A DNA stretch of 64,000 nucleotides from Stenotrophomonas rhizophila (GCF_003751305.1 NZ_RJKV01000004.1:124001-188000); one strand, 5' to 3'; counted from the first letter of the stretch, positions 1-9,301 are shown. A program made the numbers and translations. Notes: generated by a model from the sequence alone, not told the origin.

Positions 1-417
1 AGGCAGGTTCCAGCGGGACGCTGGGCGGCCGTTGTAGGGATCCACGCGGCGCACGTAGGCCCGCACCTGCAGGCTGCCGGGTGCGCTTTCGATGTCCTCC
101 ACCCGCGGCAGCTCGGCGATGGCGGCTTCGACCAAGGCGAAGGCGGGGCCGGCATCCATCGGCACCTCGATCTGCCGACGCTGGCGGCTGGACAGGGTGG
201 CCGCGTCCAGCCGCCCGGCGGCGTGTTGGACCCGGCGGATATGGGCAATGCAGCTGCCCAGGGCGGTCACCATCACGAACAGGGCCAGCAAGCCGAACAC
301 CCAGCCCGGACCTTCGTCCATGCCGTGGAAGAAGCCACTCCAGACGAACCCCGCCACCACGATGGCGGCGGCCCAGGCCAACAGAATGCGGAAGATCAGG
401 GAGAGGCTGGCGAACAC
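1..417 (-). CDS. Small inner-membrane protein, partial (runs off left edge)
   Basis: Reading leftwards from about position 417 there is an open frame to the window edge. It encodes two closely spaced hydrophobic segments (residues about 5-22 and 32-50), followed by a basic turn (HIRRVQ) and a soluble domain. The two-helix N-terminus suggests a small membrane-anchored protein; the family is not recognised. The GTG at 417 is only a guess: no Shine-Dalgarno sequence is clear, and another in-frame GTG lies at 465. The C-terminus is missing. Confidence 0.5.
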   Translation of the reverse strand, partial: MFASLSLIFRILLAWAAAIVVAGFVWSGFFHGMDEGPGWVFGLLALFVMVTALGSCIAHIRRVQHAAGRLDAATLSSRQRRQIEVPMDAGPAFALVEAAIAELPRVEDIESAPGSLQVRAYVRRVDPYNGRPASRWNLP

Positions 418-510
418 GGCGGCGTCATCACATAGGGAGTGAGGCGAGCATAGCCCTGCCGCCACGGGGAACAAGCGGCATGCGACGAAGGCGGCATTTG
501 GGGGATTGAA

Positions 511-532
511 GCCGGCCGGTGGCCGGCACTAC
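511..532. repeat. SMAG-type REP palindrome at the M28 peptidase stop codon
   Basis: GC-rich palindrome (GCCGGCC/GGCCGGC arms around a short loop) ending in CTAC, which is GTAG on the minus strand. The TAG of that tetranucleotide is also the stop codon of the M28 peptidase gene. Confidence 0.7.
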
Positions 533-2178
533 TTCCGCTCGGCGGCGCTGGCGTCACGCGGGGCGCGGAACTGGGCGTCTTCACTCCAGTTCGGCCAGGC
601 CCGCGAATTGGCCAGCTGGTTGCCCAGCGTGTACAGCACTTCCAGATCGCGCGAGGCACCGGCGAAGGTCCAGTCCGGCTGCCACTCGTCGCCCTGCTGG
701 TGATAGCGCTTGGCGGTGTAGTCATCCGACGCCGCCTTGCCAGCGGCGACGCCGCCGTCCACCCAATCCTGGCCCGCCGAGTACGACACCGCCGGCACGC
801 CGCGCTTGGCGAACGGGAAGTGATCGGAGCGGAAGAACAGGCCGGCTTCCGGCTTCGGGTCCGGCGTGTAGCGGATGTCCCAGCCCTTGGCGACGTCCTT
901 GAGCTGGTCCAGCAGTTCCAGCTTGGCCGAACCATAGATGCCGAAATCACGCGACGGGCTGAAGGGCGCCATGCCGTCCATGTTGATCACCGCCACGGTC
1001 TTGCCCAGCGGATACAGCGGGTGGCTGGCGTAATACTCCGAGCCGAGCAGGCCCTTTTCCTCGGCGGTGACGGCCAGGAACAGCACCGAACGCTCCGGGC
1101 GCTTGGCCTTGGCGAAGCCGCGGGCCAGCTCGACCAGCGAGGCGGTGCCGCTGGCGTTGTCCAGCGCACCGTTGAAGATGGTGTCACCGTTCGCGTCCGG
1201 CTTGCCCACCCCGATGTGATCCCAGTGCGCGCTGTAGATCACGGTCTCGTCCGGATGCTTGCTGCCTTCCAGGCGCGCAGCCACGTTGTGCGAGGTGATC
1301 ACCTCGGTCTTGACCGCGTACTTGGCCGAGAAGGTCTCGCCCTTCAGCTCGACCGGCGTGAAGTCACGGGTCTGCGCCTGATTCTTGAGCGCCTCGAAAT
1401 CCAGGCCCGAGCGCTTGAACAGTTCCACCGCCAGTTCGCGCTGGATCCAGCCTTCCAGCAGCGGATGCGCTTCGGCCGGATTGTCGCGGACCACGTCGAA
1501 CATGGTGTTGGTGTTGGAACCGGCCACGGTGGCCCAGCCATACGAGGCCGGTGCGGTCTCGTGCACGATCAGCACACCGAGGGCGCCCTGGCGCGCGCCT
1601 TCTTCGTACTTGTAGGTCCAACGGCCGTAGTAGGTCATGCCCTTGCCGTCGAAATCGCCCTGGCCGGTCTCGAAGTCCGGATCGTTGATCAGCACGACCG
1701 CGATCTTGCCCTTCAGGTCCACGCCCTTGAAGTCGTCCCAGTTGCGCTCGCCGGCCTTGACGCCGTAGCCGAGGAAGACCAGCGGCGCGTTCTTGATATC
1801 TACTTCGCTGGCACCGTTCATGGCGGCGCGCACGGCGATTTCCTTGCCCTGGCTCAGCGTCTGCGGCGTGCCCTTGCTGCTCAGCGACAGGCTCGGGCTG
1901 CCGACGATATCGCCTTTGAGCAGCGGGACGGCCTGGGTCCACAGGCGCTTGCCGTCCTTGAGGTCGCCGCCCGGCTGCAGGCCGGCCGCTGCGAACTGCT
2001 TGCTCAGGAAGGCAACGGTTTTTTCTTCACCGGCCGTGGCCGGCGAGCGGCCTTCATAGGCATCGGAGGCCAGTTCCTTGACATCGGCGGAGATCCGCGC
2101 GCCATCGAATTTGGGCGTTGCCGCCATCAGGGCGCCGGACACCGACAGGGCCAGCACGCTCAGGACTACTCGCTTCAT
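529..2178 (-). CDS. Secreted M28 family zinc aminopeptidase
   Basis: 549 residues. The N-terminal signal peptide is cut near ALMAA (residues 16-20). A PA-like insert (about 110-260) precedes the M28 di-zinc catalytic domain. Visible metal and catalytic residues follow the family pattern: H318 in SAHWDH, D340 in GALDNASG, the E373-E374 pair in TAEEKG, D401 in NMDGM, and H453 in RSDHFPF. Such enzymes remove N-terminal residues from peptides in the periplasm or outside the cell. The start at 2178 has a good GGAGAGAG Shine-Dalgarno; the open frame extends further upstream but has no signal peptide there. It stands alone, and its stop codon lies inside a REP palindrome. Confidence 0.93.
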   Translation of the reverse strand: MKRVVLSVLALSVSGALMAATPKFDGARISADVKELASDAYEGRSPATAGEEKTVAFLSKQFAAAGLQPGGDLKDGKRLWTQAVPLLKGDIVGSPSLSLSSKGTPQTLSQGKEIAVRAAMNGASEVDIKNAPLVFLGYGVKAGERNWDDFKGVDLKGKIAVVLINDPDFETGQGDFDGKGMTYYGRWTYKYEEGARQGALGVLIVHETAPASYGWATVAGSNTNTMFDVVRDNPAEAHPLLEGWIQRELAVELFKRSGLDFEALKNQAQTRDFTPVELKGETFSAKYAVKTEVITSHNVAARLEGSKHPDETVIYSAHWDHIGVGKPDANGDTIFNGALDNASGTASLVELARGFAKAKRPERSVLFLAVTAEEKGLLGSEYYASHPLYPLGKTVAVINMDGMAPFSPSRDFGIYGSAKLELLDQLKDVAKGWDIRYTPDPKPEAGLFFRSDHFPFAKRGVPAVSYSAGQDWVDGGVAAGKAASDDYTAKRYHQQGDEWQPDWTFAGASRDLEVLYTLGNQLANSRAWPNWSEDAQFRAPRDASAAERK

Positions 2179-2266
2179 CGCTCTCTCCACACGGGACCAA
2201 ACCAAGTTCCCGAGTGTAGGCGATGCCGCCGCTGGAGAGGCGCCGGGCAAGGCCCGGCGCCGTCCA

Positions 2267-3919
2267 TCACCAGTTCGGATCTTCTGCCGGTGCCGCCGGC
2301 TTGGCGGCTGCGGCCGGCCTGGCCGCACGGGCCGGTGCCTTGCTGTCGCCCGATGCTGCTGCGGCGGGGGCCGCCGGCTTGGCCGCACCGGCCTGCCTGC
2401 GCAGTTCAATGGCGCCCGGACGGAAACCTGCCCCCGCCAGATCCGCGCCTGCTTCGATGGTGCCGTAGGAGGTCTGCGCAGCCACCCGATCGATGCGGAT
2501 CGTGCAGCACGGGGTCTCATTGCGCCCCAGCGAGCGACCGGTCTGCGGGTCCTTCAGGGCCTCGCCGAGCATCACCGCCTGCCAGCGCTGACCCACCTGC
2601 AGCGATTCGCCGCCCTGGCTCAGCACCACTTGGTCGCCACGCATCGACACCACCGATACCGGGAAGATCTCGGTGATGATCGCGGTCCCGATCTGGCCGG
2701 ACAGCGAATCCATCATGGTGGCCGCCATGCCCTTGCCGTCCACCACGCGCGGCAGCGTGCTCGGGCCGGTCGACGCCAGCTGGTGATCGAAGCTGTCGGA
2801 CATCACTACTTCACCGGTGGCCGCGTTGATCAACCGCAGGGTGATGCGGCCGCCGCCGGAGTACGAACTCACCTGGCGGTCGGACATGCGCAGCTGACGC
2901 ACGCTGCGCGGGTACTCGAAACGCTCGATGCTCGGGATCAGGATCAGATCTGTCGCCAGCTGCTGGCCAAGGCGTGCGGTGTCCTGCAGGCGCACGTTGC
3001 CGCTGTTGATGTGATCGATCTCGGCCTGCATCTCGTCACCGAACTCGCGGTCCAGCACGATGAAGCGTTTGGTCTGGGTCAGCGTGTCGGACAAGCGCGC
3101 GCGGATCGCACGGGCCACTTCCTCGCTGCTTACCCGGCCATCGCCGACGGCATAGGTACCCGAGCGCACGTGCGGCAGCGCGACGACGATCTTGGGTCGG
3201 CCCTGCTCGTCCGGCGCGCGGTACTTGGCGATATCGGCGCGGATACGCACCTTCCAATAGCTGCGCAGGCGGCGGTGGCTGACGTCGGATTCATACGAAC
3301 TCGCCCCCCGCTTGGCATCGACCTTCGCGTTTTCCTTGTAGCTTTCCTTGACGCTGGCCGATGCCGAACCGCCCTGCCCGCTCGCTTCGGCCTGCGCCTG
3401 TGCCGAGCCACTGGCCGACGCTGACGCGGAATATGAGAACCCGGCATCGCTGGCACGCACCCGCTCGATCACTTCCTCGTCGAGCTGGCTGATTTCTTCC
3501 TGCGAAAGAATCTCGTAGCCGAGCACGGCGCCCTGCGAGGCGGCGATCGCCTGCTGGGCGAAGGCGGTGGCGTCGATGCTGCCGACGTGGTGACCGTCGA
3601 CATCGACATCCAGACCGGCGCGCAGCGTCTGCATCTGGCTGGCGACGCGGACGCCGTTGACCTGCGCCACGGCCGACTGCAGGGCCGCCAGGACAGCAAG
3701 TTCCGGCGTGCTGCCGATACCGTCGGCTTCACGCGCGACCTGGGTGGTGCCACCGAAATCGGGGGAACCGCGCAAGGGCTCGGCATCGGCCGGTGCGGTC
3801 GCGGCCATCTTCGATTCGGCCTTGCTGGCGGGCTCGTCCACCGGCGCCTCCCGCTTGCCGCAGGCGGCAAGCAGGGTGGCGGCGATGGCCAAGCTCAGCA
3901 GGCGTGTGGAGATCTGCAT
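2267..3919 (-). CDS. CsgG-like lipoprotein with Ala/Pro-rich tail
   Basis: 550 residues. A signal peptide ends in a lipobox (LLAAC, acylated Cys at 20), so an outer-membrane or periplasm-facing lipoprotein is expected. The middle resembles CsgG/LpoB-type domains: it has a VLDREFGDE segment followed by QQLATDLILIPSI, typical of the CsgG nucleotide-fold-like core. An Ala/Ser/Gln-rich stretch precedes it, and the last 50 residues are Ala/Pro/Lys-rich. It is the last gene of a four-gene minus-strand run of exported proteins starting at 6947. No CsgA or CsgB amyloid subunit lies nearby, so curli export is not implied. The exact role is unknown. Confidence 0.8.
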   Translation of the reverse strand: MQISTRLLSLAIAATLLAACGKREAPVDEPASKAESKMAATAPADAEPLRGSPDFGGTTQVAREADGIGSTPELAVLAALQSAVAQVNGVRVASQMQTLRAGLDVDVDGHHVGSIDATAFAQQAIAASQGAVLGYEILSQEEISQLDEEVIERVRASDAGFSYSASASASGSAQAQAEASGQGGSASASVKESYKENAKVDAKRGASSYESDVSHRRLRSYWKVRIRADIAKYRAPDEQGRPKIVVALPHVRSGTYAVGDGRVSSEEVARAIRARLSDTLTQTKRFIVLDREFGDEMQAEIDHINSGNVRLQDTARLGQQLATDLILIPSIERFEYPRSVRQLRMSDRQVSSYSGGGRITLRLINAATGEVVMSDSFDHQLASTGPSTLPRVVDGKGMAATMMDSLSGQIGTAIITEIFPVSVVSMRGDQVVLSQGGESLQVGQRWQAVMLGEALKDPQTGRSLGRNETPCCTIRIDRVAAQTSYGTIEAGADLAGAGFRPGAIELRRQAGAAKPAAPAAAASGDSKAPARAARPAAAAKPAAPAEDPNW

Positions 3920-3935
3920 GCGTGGCCGTCCCGGA

Positions 3936-4604
3936 TCAGTTCAGGCCGTCGAGCATCGAATCGGCGTTGCCCGGCACCTTGATCTTGCTGGCGCGGGCGA
4001 AGGTCATCGCCGACTTGGAGGTGTCGTACAGGCCCTTCAGGTAGCCCGGCGATTCCTTGGCGACCCACGCACCGGCGACCAGCTTGCGGCCGACAGTGGC
4101 CAGCTGCGCGGGACCCAGGTTCTTCATGCCGCTGGCGAAGTTGTTGGCTTCGCCGCTCAGCTTCTGGCCTTCGGCAGCGGAGGCGAGCAGCGAGACCAGG
4201 CCGTCGGTGTAGTACTGCTTGGATTCGGCGCTGAGTTCGGGCTGTGCGGCAACGCGCTCATCAATGGCAGCCTGGGCGGCTTCGCTGACCGAGACCGACT
4301 TCTTCATCTTGCTCACGTCCACTGCGCCGGAGGACAGCGCCTGGCGCTCGGCTTCCAGCAGCTGCACCTGTTCGGCCAGGCCAAAGGCCTTGGCGAAGGA
4401 GGTCTGGGCAGCCAGCGAATGCGACTGCGAGGCGACGAAACGACGGACCAGGGCGTCCTGCGCGGCTTCATCCGGGGCGCCGGCGGCGCTGGCTTCGGTA
4501 GCGGTCGCGCCGCCGACGAGGCCCTTCAGCTTGCCCAGCTGGGCGTGCGCCGGGGCGGCGAAGGAAGCGGCGATGGCCAGTGCGATGACGGTGTTACGGA
4601 TCAT
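3936..4604 (-). CDS. Exported hypothetical protein, helical
   Basis: 222 residues. It has a clear Sec signal peptide (MIRNTVIALAIAAS...APAHA) and then a mostly helical Ala/Lys/Glu-rich mature part with no motif I recognise. The start at 4604 follows an AGGA Shine-Dalgarno. It is the third gene of the operon, between the CsgG-like lipoprotein (16-bp gap) and the 366-residue exported protein. Co-transcription suggests a shared envelope function. It could be a partner or chaperone of the CsgG-like lipoprotein, but that is inference. Confidence 0.75.
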   Translation of the reverse strand: MIRNTVIALAIAASFAAPAHAQLGKLKGLVGGATATEASAAGAPDEAAQDALVRRFVASQSHSLAAQTSFAKAFGLAEQVQLLEAERQALSSGAVDVSKMKKSVSVSEAAQAAIDERVAAQPELSAESKQYYTDGLVSLLASAAEGQKLSGEANNFASGMKNLGPAQLATVGRKLVAGAWVAKESPGYLKGLYDTSKSAMTFARASKIKVPGNADSMLDGLN

Positions 4605-4668
4605 GGGAATAGTCCTGAGGAGGGGAAGAGTGTCTGTGTGGCGGCGCACCGTAATGCGCCGCACGGCG

Positions 4669-5769
4669 TCAGCGAACGGCTTTGACGTTCAGCTCGTTGA
4701 TCATCTGCTGCGCGGCCTGTTCGGCGGCTTCGCGCAGCGCATTGGTACGGGCGACGGTTTCGTTCGGGCCCAGGCCGGCGTACTGCACCGGGCCGACCGA
4801 AGAAACGGTGCGCGGGAAGCGGCCGGTAACGTCCAGCACTTTGCCGGTCACCGTGACGTACACGCGGGTATTGCCCGAGGCCGGATCGCGATCGCGCATG
4901 CCGATGTCGAGCGTGCCCACGGCGATGTACGGAATGTTCGCAGCGCGGATCCCGTTGGCGGTATCGCGCAGGGTCGCAGCGGACAGATCATTGCCGGTGC
5001 TGAAGTCCTTGCGGATGCGTTCGATGCTGAGCAGGCCGCGGCTTTCGCCTTCCACGTACTCGGCTTCAACCACTTCATAGCCGGCGCTGCTGAAGGCGCC
5101 GGTCATCGCGGTGTTGACCTCGGCGGCGTTGGCGACCTTCCAGCTGATGGTGTCGCTGCGCGCGGTGGTGCTGCCGCCGCTGGTCACCGACACCGAGGCG
5201 TTCTGGTTGACGCTGCCGTTGGTGCTGACCGAGTTGCCGCGGAACGAATCGCCTTCGCGGGTGTTCTCGTCGTAGCTGCGGCTGGCGTCCACGCGGCGGT
5301 ATTCCTTGTCCTGGAACGACTGCACGGTGTCCTGCGAGCGCGCCATGAACAGGAAGGTCAGCAGCGAGCGCTCATTGCTGCGTGCGCCGGCCACGGCAGA
5401 GCCGGCATCCAGCTTGGTCTGCAGCAGCGTGGTGTTGATCTCGGCGCGGACGCTGATCGTGTAGGTCTTGGCCTTCTTGTCCTCGTTCTCCGACAGGGTC
5501 ACGGTGGAGAGCACGAAGCGGTCGATCTCGCCGATGAACTCCGGGCGGCGCGACTCGAACAGGCGCAGCTTGGCTGCGCCGGATTCGGCGATGTAGGCCT
5601 CCAGCGCGTTGACCTTGGCCTTGTTCAGCGCCTGCGCACGGGTATCGGCACTCAGGCGCAGACCATAGCTGGCCGAGCCCATGCCGCGGGAACTGGCGGT
5701 CTGCGCCGCGACCGGCGCGGTGACCATCAGTGCAATGAGAATCAGCAGTACAGCACGAATCAGCGACAT
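4669..5769 (-). CDS. Exported LPP20/FlgT-N-like hypothetical protein
   Basis: 366 residues with a signal peptide (MSLIRAVLLILIALM...APVAAQ). The segment around residues 25-120 (GLRLSADTRAQALNKAKVNALEAY followed by a beta-rich stretch ending YTISVRAEIN) resembles the small alpha/beta folds seen in LPP20 and FlgT N-terminal domains, which often accompany CsgG-like proteins. The similarity is by eye and weak. The start overlaps the end of the upstream gene by 10 bp, indicating translational coupling. It probably acts in the periplasm. Confidence 0.75.
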   Translation of the reverse strand: MSLIRAVLLILIALMVTAPVAAQTASSRGMGSASYGLRLSADTRAQALNKAKVNALEAYIAESGAAKLRLFESRRPEFIGEIDRFVLSTVTLSENEDKKAKTYTISVRAEINTTLLQTKLDAGSAVAGARSNERSLLTFLFMARSQDTVQSFQDKEYRRVDASRSYDENTREGDSFRGNSVSTNGSVNQNASVSVTSGGSTTARSDTISWKVANAAEVNTAMTGAFSSAGYEVVEAEYVEGESRGLLSIERIRKDFSTGNDLSAATLRDTANGIRAANIPYIAVGTLDIGMRDRDPASGNTRVYVTVTGKVLDVTGRFPRTVSSVGPVQYAGLGPNETVARTNALREAAEQAAQQMINELNVKAVR

Positions 5770-6947
5770 GACTTGATCAACTCCTGGAGGGCCTGGATCT
5801 GTTGTTGCAGGGGGCGTCCGCCCGGCTTCTGCTCATCCAGCCAGGCGCGCGAATCGGCCCGTTTGGCAGCAGCGCCAGCGAAAGCATCAAAGCCGGCCAA
5901 CACGGTTTCGTAGTTGGCCGACCACTGGTCCACCCGCCACTGCGTGACCGGCACCACTTTGGTGGCGCCCTTGCGCAGGGACTGGTCGAAATACACCTTG
6001 CCGGAGAAGGGCTCGGTCACCTTCACCTGGAAGAACGCGCCGAACAGCATCGTCTTCATGGCCGCGGTTTCATTGACGACGCCGCTCTTCATCGCGTCGA
6101 GGGTCAGCGTGACCACGTAATCGGGTTCGGGAATCTTGAGCTGATACACCTTGCCGTCGGCAAAGCGCGCGGCCATCGCACCGCCGATCGCCTCGCCGGT
6201 AGCCGGCGGCAGCAAGCCGATGCCAGTGTTGGATGACAGCGTCTTGGACAGCTCATGGGCCAGCGTGGCACGCAGCGTGGCTTCCATCGCAGGGTCGGGC
6301 AGCTTGGCCCGGGCTGCATCGGACAAGGTCACCCCACCCACCTGCAGCCGCCGCATCGAAGCGTTGGGAAGCTGCGCGTTGGCCAGGGTCTGTGCGAGCA
6401 CCTGCGGCAGTGCGGTGGCGGCAGTGCCGTAGAGCAGATCGGCGATGATCGCGTCGATATCCCCTTCGGACGGGCGGTCGTCCTGCAGGTCGATACGCTG
6501 CAGCGTTACCGGGTAGGAGGCGATGACCTGGCGCTCGCGGAAATCGAAGAACAGCGCCTGCAGTGCCACCTCCACCAGCACCTTGTACTGGTCGCCGATC
6601 GGTTCGACCGAGACCAGTTCACGGTCCAGCGCCGCGGCGAGCACGGTGGCGCTGGTGGTGCCATCCAGCTTGGCAAGCTGGTCGCTGATCAGCTGCAGGT
6701 GGACGGGCGGCTGGCGGCGCAGGGCACTGGCGAGCTGCTGGTTCAGTGCCTCGGCGCCGCGTTGGTCGATGACCCGGGTGCTATGCGGCGCAACCTTGCT
6801 GCGGGCAGCCTGCTCGCCGGTATAGGCGAAGCCAGCCCAGTACGCCTGCTGCGCCTTGTCGGCCGCATGCGCGAACGGGGTGATGAGGAACACGCACAGC
6901 AGCATCCACGCGCGCATCGCGCGTGGCGGTTTCTTCCCTGACGGCAT
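5760..6947 (-). CDS. Exported hypothetical protein, first gene of CsgG-like operon
   Basis: 395 residues. A basic N-region followed by a hydrophobic core (MRAWMLLCVFLITPFAHA) is a Sec signal peptide; an alternative start is the internal Met at residue 11. The mature region has no motif I recognise, but it repeats an alternation of short hydrophobic strands and helices. It leads the four-gene cluster that ends with the CsgG-like lipoprotein, and its 3' end overlaps the next gene by 10 bp. A periplasmic or outer-membrane role is inferred only from the export signal and the neighbours. Confidence 0.75.
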   Translation of the reverse strand: MPSGKKPPRAMRAWMLLCVFLITPFAHAADKAQQAYWAGFAYTGEQAARSKVAPHSTRVIDQRGAEALNQQLASALRRQPPVHLQLISDQLAKLDGTTSATVLAAALDRELVSVEPIGDQYKVLVEVALQALFFDFRERQVIASYPVTLQRIDLQDDRPSEGDIDAIIADLLYGTAATALPQVLAQTLANAQLPNASMRRLQVGGVTLSDAARAKLPDPAMEATLRATLAHELSKTLSSNTGIGLLPPATGEAIGGAMAARFADGKVYQLKIPEPDYVVTLTLDAMKSGVVNETAAMKTMLFGAFFQVKVTEPFSGKVYFDQSLRKGATKVVPVTQWRVDQWSANYETVLAGFDAFAGAAAKRADSRAWLDEQKPGGRPLQQQIQALQELIKSCR

Positions 6948-7050
6948 CAGCCTTTGTCCCTGTGGTTGCTGACCGGGGGTCAGCCCCAGTCATGCTTGTG
7001 AAGGGCGCAACGATAGCCGCAACCATGCAGACCGACAAGATGAGATTGCA

Positions 7051-8313
7051 TCAGCCTTGCGACAGCGCACCCGCGCGGGCCAACAACAGCGCACGTTCGG
7101 GGCCATTTGCGGTCAGCGCCGCCGCCCGCTCGAATGCCGCCCGCGCATCGGCAACACGGCCGAGCTGGACCAGCAGATCACCCTGCACTGCGGCCAGCGG
7201 AGCATAGTCGCGCAGACGTGCATCGGCATTGAGCTGCTCGACCAGCGGCCACGCCGCCGCCGCGCCCTGCGCCCGCGACACGGCAACGGCACGATTGAGC
7301 TCCACCACTGGAGAGGGCTGCACCTGCGCAAGCCGCGCGTACAGCGCCGCCATCCGTGCCCAGTCGGTCTCTTCGGCGCGACGCGCGCGCGCATGGCACT
7401 CGGCGATAGCCGCCTGCACTACATACGGATCGTCGCTTCCTCCCAGCGCCACCGCCTGCTGCAGGGCCGACTGCCCACGGGCGATCTGCAGCCAGTCCCA
7501 GCGCGTCCGGTCCTGGTCCGGCAGCAGGATCGGTGTGCCGGTCGCATCCGTCCGCGCGGCGGTGCGCGATGCCTGCAGTTCCATCAACGCGAGCAGGCCC
7601 TGCACCTGCGGCCAGGTCGGCAGCCGGCTGGCCAGCACGCGGCCCAGCCGGAGCGCTTCATCGCACAACGCCGGGCGCATCCAGTCATCGCCTGCACTCG
7701 CCGCATAGCCTTCGTTGAAGATCAGGTAGACCACCTCCAGCACCGAGGCCAACCGCTCTGGCAGCGCCGCCTGGCGCGGCACGTCGAACGGCACCTGCTT
7801 CTGCGCCAGCGTGCGCTTGGCGCGAACGATGCGCTGGGCGATGGTCGGCTCGGGGGCGAGGAAGGCGCGCGCGATCTCCTCCGTGGTCAGCCCGCCGAGC
7901 AGCCGCAGCGTCAATGCCACGCGCGCATCGGCAGCCAGCACCGGATGGCAGGCGACGAACATCAACCGCAGCAGGTCATCGCCGATATCGTCTTCCAGCG
8001 CGTCGCTGTCGTCCGGCGCTGGCAATGGCAGCGGCTCCAGCTCGCTGCCGTACTGCGCATGCTGGCCGGCGACGCGCTGGTGCTGGCGCAGCACATCGAT
8101 GGCGCGGTTGCGCGCAGTGGTCATCAGCCACGCTCCGGGATTGTCCGGCACACCCTGGCTGGGCCAGCGCTCCAGCGCGGCCAGCCAGGTGTCCTGGACC
8201 AGCTCTTCGGCACGGCCGACATCGCCGCCAAGCAGGCGGGTCAGGCGAGCGGTCAACACTGGCGACTCCATGCGCCAGATCGTCTCCAGTCGTTGCGTCA
8301 GTGCCGTGTCCAT
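7051..8313 (-). CDS. ECF42-type RNA polymerase sigma factor with TPR-like C-terminal extension
   Basis: 420 residues, about twice the length of a plain ECF sigma. Region 2 (residues about 10-80, with EELVQDTWLAAL and NRAIDVLR) and region 4 (LGGLTTEEIARAF) are present. They are followed by the long C-terminal extension characteristic of the ECF42 group, including the hallmark ELNRAVAV near residue 340. ECF42 factors have no anti-sigma factor and are co-encoded with DGPF/YciI proteins, exactly the context here: a DGPF gene and a VOC gene lie upstream in the same operon. The start at 8313 gives a standard ECF N-terminus. A candidate self-recognised promoter lies at 9302-9328. Confidence 0.93.
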   Translation of the reverse strand: MDTALTQRLETIWRMESPVLTARLTRLLGGDVGRAEELVQDTWLAALERWPSQGVPDNPGAWLMTTARNRAIDVLRQHQRVAGQHAQYGSELEPLPLPAPDDSDALEDDIGDDLLRLMFVACHPVLAADARVALTLRLLGGLTTEEIARAFLAPEPTIAQRIVRAKRTLAQKQVPFDVPRQAALPERLASVLEVVYLIFNEGYAASAGDDWMRPALCDEALRLGRVLASRLPTWPQVQGLLALMELQASRTAARTDATGTPILLPDQDRTRWDWLQIARGQSALQQAVALGGSDDPYVVQAAIAECHARARRAEETDWARMAALYARLAQVQPSPVVELNRAVAVSRAQGAAAAWPLVEQLNADARLRDYAPLAAVQGDLLVQLGRVADARAAFERAAALTANGPERALLLARAGALSQG

Positions 8314-8384
8314 GCGGCTGATCAGACCACCGGCGCGACGCGGGTACAAGCGGCGCGGCGGGGGGCCATCGCGCCCGTCCGGGC

Positions 8385-8807
8385 TCAGGGCTGCTTCATG
8401 CAGTTGACCATCCACGGCTTGCCGTAGCGGTCGATCAGAAAGCCCCAGCGATGGGCCCAGAAGGTTTCGGTGATCGGCATCTTGATCTCACCCCCGTCGG
8501 CCAGCGCCTTGAACACGCGCTCGGCTTCGTCGATCGAGTCGACCTCGATATTGATCGTCGTCCCGCCCTGCCCCTCGGAAGATGGGCCATCGGCCGCCAT
8601 CAGGACCGCCGACCCCACCTCCAGCTGGCTGTGCGCGACGTGGTCCAGTGTTTCCGGCGGCATCTCGCCACAGCCCTCCTGGCTCTCCATCGGTGGCATA
8701 TCGCGATACTTCATCTCCGAGGTGACCTTGCCGCCGAGCACCTGTGCGTAGAAGGCCATGGCCTCATGGGTCTTGCCGTTGAAGCCAAGGAACGGAATCA
8801 GTTTCAT
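8385..8807 (-). CDS. VOC family (PhnB/glyoxalase-like) protein
   Basis: 140 residues. It opens with the PhnB-like signature (MKLIPFLGFNGKTHEAMAFY) and has the paired beta-alpha-beta-beta-beta layout of the vicinal oxygen chelate fold, with HRWGFLIDRYGKPW near the end. The substrate cannot be inferred. It is the middle gene of the DGPF-VOC-ECF42 operon, 26 bp after the DGPF gene and 71 bp before the sigma factor. VOC proteins are recurrent ECF42 partners, so a role in the unknown ECF42 stress output is likely. Confidence 0.9.
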   Translation of the reverse strand: MKLIPFLGFNGKTHEAMAFYAQVLGGKVTSEMKYRDMPPMESQEGCGEMPPETLDHVAHSQLEVGSAVLMAADGPSSEGQGGTTINIEVDSIDEAERVFKALADGGEIKMPITETFWAHRWGFLIDRYGKPWMVNCMKQP

Positions 8808-8833
8808 GGGAATGCTCCAGGGATGCGGGGGGA

Positions 8834-9253
8834 TCAGTCGGTGCTGCCAATCTGCTCGCGCAGACGCTGTTCCTGCGCCTGCAATTCAGGGGTGAAGGCC
8901 TCGCCGAAATCCTCGGCGCTGAGGATCGGGCGCAGCTCGACCACATCGCCCGGCGCGAACGGGGCGCGCTTGAGCCATTCGGTGGCCTCGTCCAGCGAGC
9001 GCACCTGCCAGAGCCAGAACCCGCAGACGAGCTCGCGGGTGTCAGCGAACGGGCCGTCGATGACCCGCGGTGCTTCGCTGCCGAACGCCACCCGTCGGGC
9101 GCGAGAGGTCGGGTGCAGGCCCTCGCCGGCCAGCATGATCCCGGCCTGGACCAGCTGCTCGTTGTAGGCGCCCATGGCGCGGATCTCCTGCTCGCTCGGC
9201 AGTTGACCGGCCTCGGTGGCCGCGGTTGCCTTGACCAGTACCATGACTTTCAC
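8834..9253 (-). CDS. YciI/DGPF family protein of the ECF42 operon
   Basis: 139 residues starting at GTG 9253, preceded by an AGGAG Shine-Dalgarno 6 nt upstream. The family motif appears as VIDGPFADTRELVCGFW. DGPF proteins have a YciI-like alpha/beta-barrel fold with an unproven catalytic role and are the defining neighbours of ECF42 sigma factors. It is the first gene of the operon and so follows the candidate ECF42 promoter directly. A second DGPF gene is divergent at 9443. Confidence 0.93.
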   Translation of the reverse strand: MKVMVLVKATAATEAGQLPSEQEIRAMGAYNEQLVQAGIMLAGEGLHPTSRARRVAFGSEAPRVIDGPFADTRELVCGFWLWQVRSLDEATEWLKRAPFAPGDVVELRPILSAEDFGEAFTPELQAQEQRLREQIGSTD

Positions 9254-9301
9254 GGGATGCTCCTGTGTGCCAGCCCGTAACCCGGGCCGTTCACTGGATA
9301 C

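Noticed and set aside
700..2676. 658-codon plus-strand frame across the M28 peptidase and its neighbour
   Set aside because: It spans two real minus-strand genes and the gap between them, with low-complexity His/Arg/Ala-rich product.
7057..8427. 456-codon plus-strand frame opposite the ECF42 gene
   Set aside because: Gln/Arg-rich shadow; the sigma factor motifs are unambiguous.
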